From: JBCBZH01 sp039815415
Lineage (GTDB): Bacteria; Bacteroidota; Rhodothermia; Rhodothermales; Rubricoccaceae
Assembly: GCA_039815415.1 (NCBI GenBank)
Contig: JBCBZH010000098.1
Location: 1-13,443 of the forward strand
Length of the DNA stretch: 13,443 bases
Direction of reading: 5' to 3'
In this document: positions 12,978 through 13,443 of the stretch, one piece after another
Position numbering within the stretch: position 1 is the stretch's first letter
Layout of the letters: the number at the start of each line of letters is the position of its first letter
Made by a program: the position numbers and the translations under genes
The notes under the pieces: generated by a model
Told to the model about the DNA's origin: nothing
What the model saw: the letters and a program-made list of their open reading frames with translations, nothing else
The model's database searches: none

Positions 12978-13443
12978 CTAAGCCTCGCTGAAAGGATCGA
13001 CAGCGCTCCACGGGTGATGCCCCTGCGCCCAGCCGCCCCGCGCCATGCGAGACGTGGTGAAGCCCCAGCCGCCCCGCCCATCGGCACCGAGCACAATGAC
13101 GCCACCCGTGGACGCCATCTCGTTGCGCCACCGGACGCGCTCGTTCATCACGTCCAGCTCACGGCCCGCGCACGCACCCGGATCGAACCCAGCCCCCACA
13201 CCCGCACAGGTGCGGGCTGCGAGTTGAACTGTCAGGATGGACTCTCCCCATCCTGTGGAGGAGGCTGCTGCTGCGCCATCGGCAAAGAACCCCGCTCCCA
13301 CAATTGGGGCGTCGCCGATGCGCCCGGCCCGAGTGCGGGGGGAGCCTCCGGTAGAGGTGGCGGCCGCCAAGCGTCCTGCCTGGTCTAGCGCAACACATCC
13401 GACGGTCCCGCGCGGAGCATCCTCTTCAGATTCGGACTGCAGC
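12978..13443 (-). CDS. Isoaspartyl peptidase / L-asparaginase (Ntn-hydrolase), C-terminal part
   Basis: This gene enters from the right edge; 154 residues and the stop are visible. The fragment contains 'RGTVGCVALDQAGRLAAATSTGG', in which the Thr of GTVG (codon at 13404-13406) is the autoprocessing site and N-terminal nucleophile of the beta subunit. It is followed by 'GRIGDAPIVGAGFFAD' (substrate-binding segment, family 'GRVGDSPIIGAGTYAD'), 'SSTGWGESIL' and 'ASTGGVIVLGADGRGGWGFTTSRMARG', matching the end of plant-type/IaaA asparaginases. These enzymes split into alpha and beta chains and hydrolyse isoaspartyl dipeptides and asparagine. The alpha-chain part is outside the window. The acidic 'ESEEDAP' just before the Thr is the end of the linker released or trimmed on maturation. 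The gene is convergent with the SpoIID-domain gene, 22 bp apart. Confidence 0.88.
   Translation of the reverse strand, partial: LQSESEEDAPRGTVGCVALDQAGRLAAATSTGGSPRTRAGRIGDAPIVGAGFFADGAAAASSTGWGESILTVQLAARTCAGVGAGFDPGACAGRELDVMNERVRWRNEMASTGGVIVLGADGRGGWGFTTSRMARGGWAQGHHPWSAVDPFSEA

Noticed and set aside
13201..13216. Perfect 7-bp inverted repeat CCCGCAC-AG-GTGCGGG
   Set aside because: Lies inside the peptidase coding region, has a 2-nt loop and no T-run; explained by GC-rich codons.
1..13443. Mobile elements, CRISPR arrays, tRNA/rRNA genes, defence or biosynthetic clusters
   Set aside because: I looked on both strands for transposase, integrase and phage proteins, regularly spaced repeats, tRNA cloverleaves and known defence domains and saw none.

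Overview
The window is GC-rich, gene-dense bacterial chromosome with ordinary housekeeping content. The best guess for the host is a GC-rich Bacteroidota-related lineage such as Rhodothermota (the Salinibacter/Rhodothermales kind). This rests on the long Bacteroidota-style P5C dehydrogenase, the small seven-cysteine zinc-ribbon protein, a LytS/LytTR-type sensor pair, starts without clear Shine-Dalgarno sites, and the absence of sporulation genes around a SpoIID-domain protein. No marker gene is present, so the taxonomy is an inference.

Layout. Positions 3444 to 1 (minus strand) hold a packed run, in transcription order: a LolC/LolE-type ABC permease, a peroxiredoxin, MoaE (molybdopterin synthase large subunit), a short-form phosphate acetyltransferase, and the first 37 codons of a nitrilase-superfamily hydrolase cut by the window edge. 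Genes overlap or lie 18 to 98 bp apart, so co-transcription is likely. Positions 3513-5884 (plus) hold a probable three-gene operon: P5C dehydrogenase (proline/arginine catabolism), a small two-helix membrane protein, and a zinc-ribbon protein overlapping it by 4 bp. Positions 6007-7353 (plus) encode an exported, probably lipid-anchored protein with one Asp-box. Its 3' end overlaps the convergent tatD gene (7301-8125, minus) by 53 bp.

Positions 8234-11566 (plus) hold a two-component pair: an 831-aa membrane sensor kinase (PDZ, multi-pass membrane domain, GAF, LytS-type kinase) and its LytTR response regulator, overlapping by 8 bp. The regulator is broken by an apparent 1-nt deletion near 11379-11381; the rest of the DNA-binding domain continues in another frame to 11566. 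Next come a secreted SpoIID/LytB-domain protein (11669-12955, plus) and, convergent to it, the C-terminal half of an isoaspartyl peptidase/L-asparaginase, including its catalytic Thr, running off the right edge.

I see no transposase, phage gene, CRISPR array, tRNA, rRNA or defence system. The points most worth a second look are the frameshifted regulator, the architecture of its kinase, and the SpoIID-domain protein with its repetitive basic tail. I did not find convincing evidence for a previously undescribed system.
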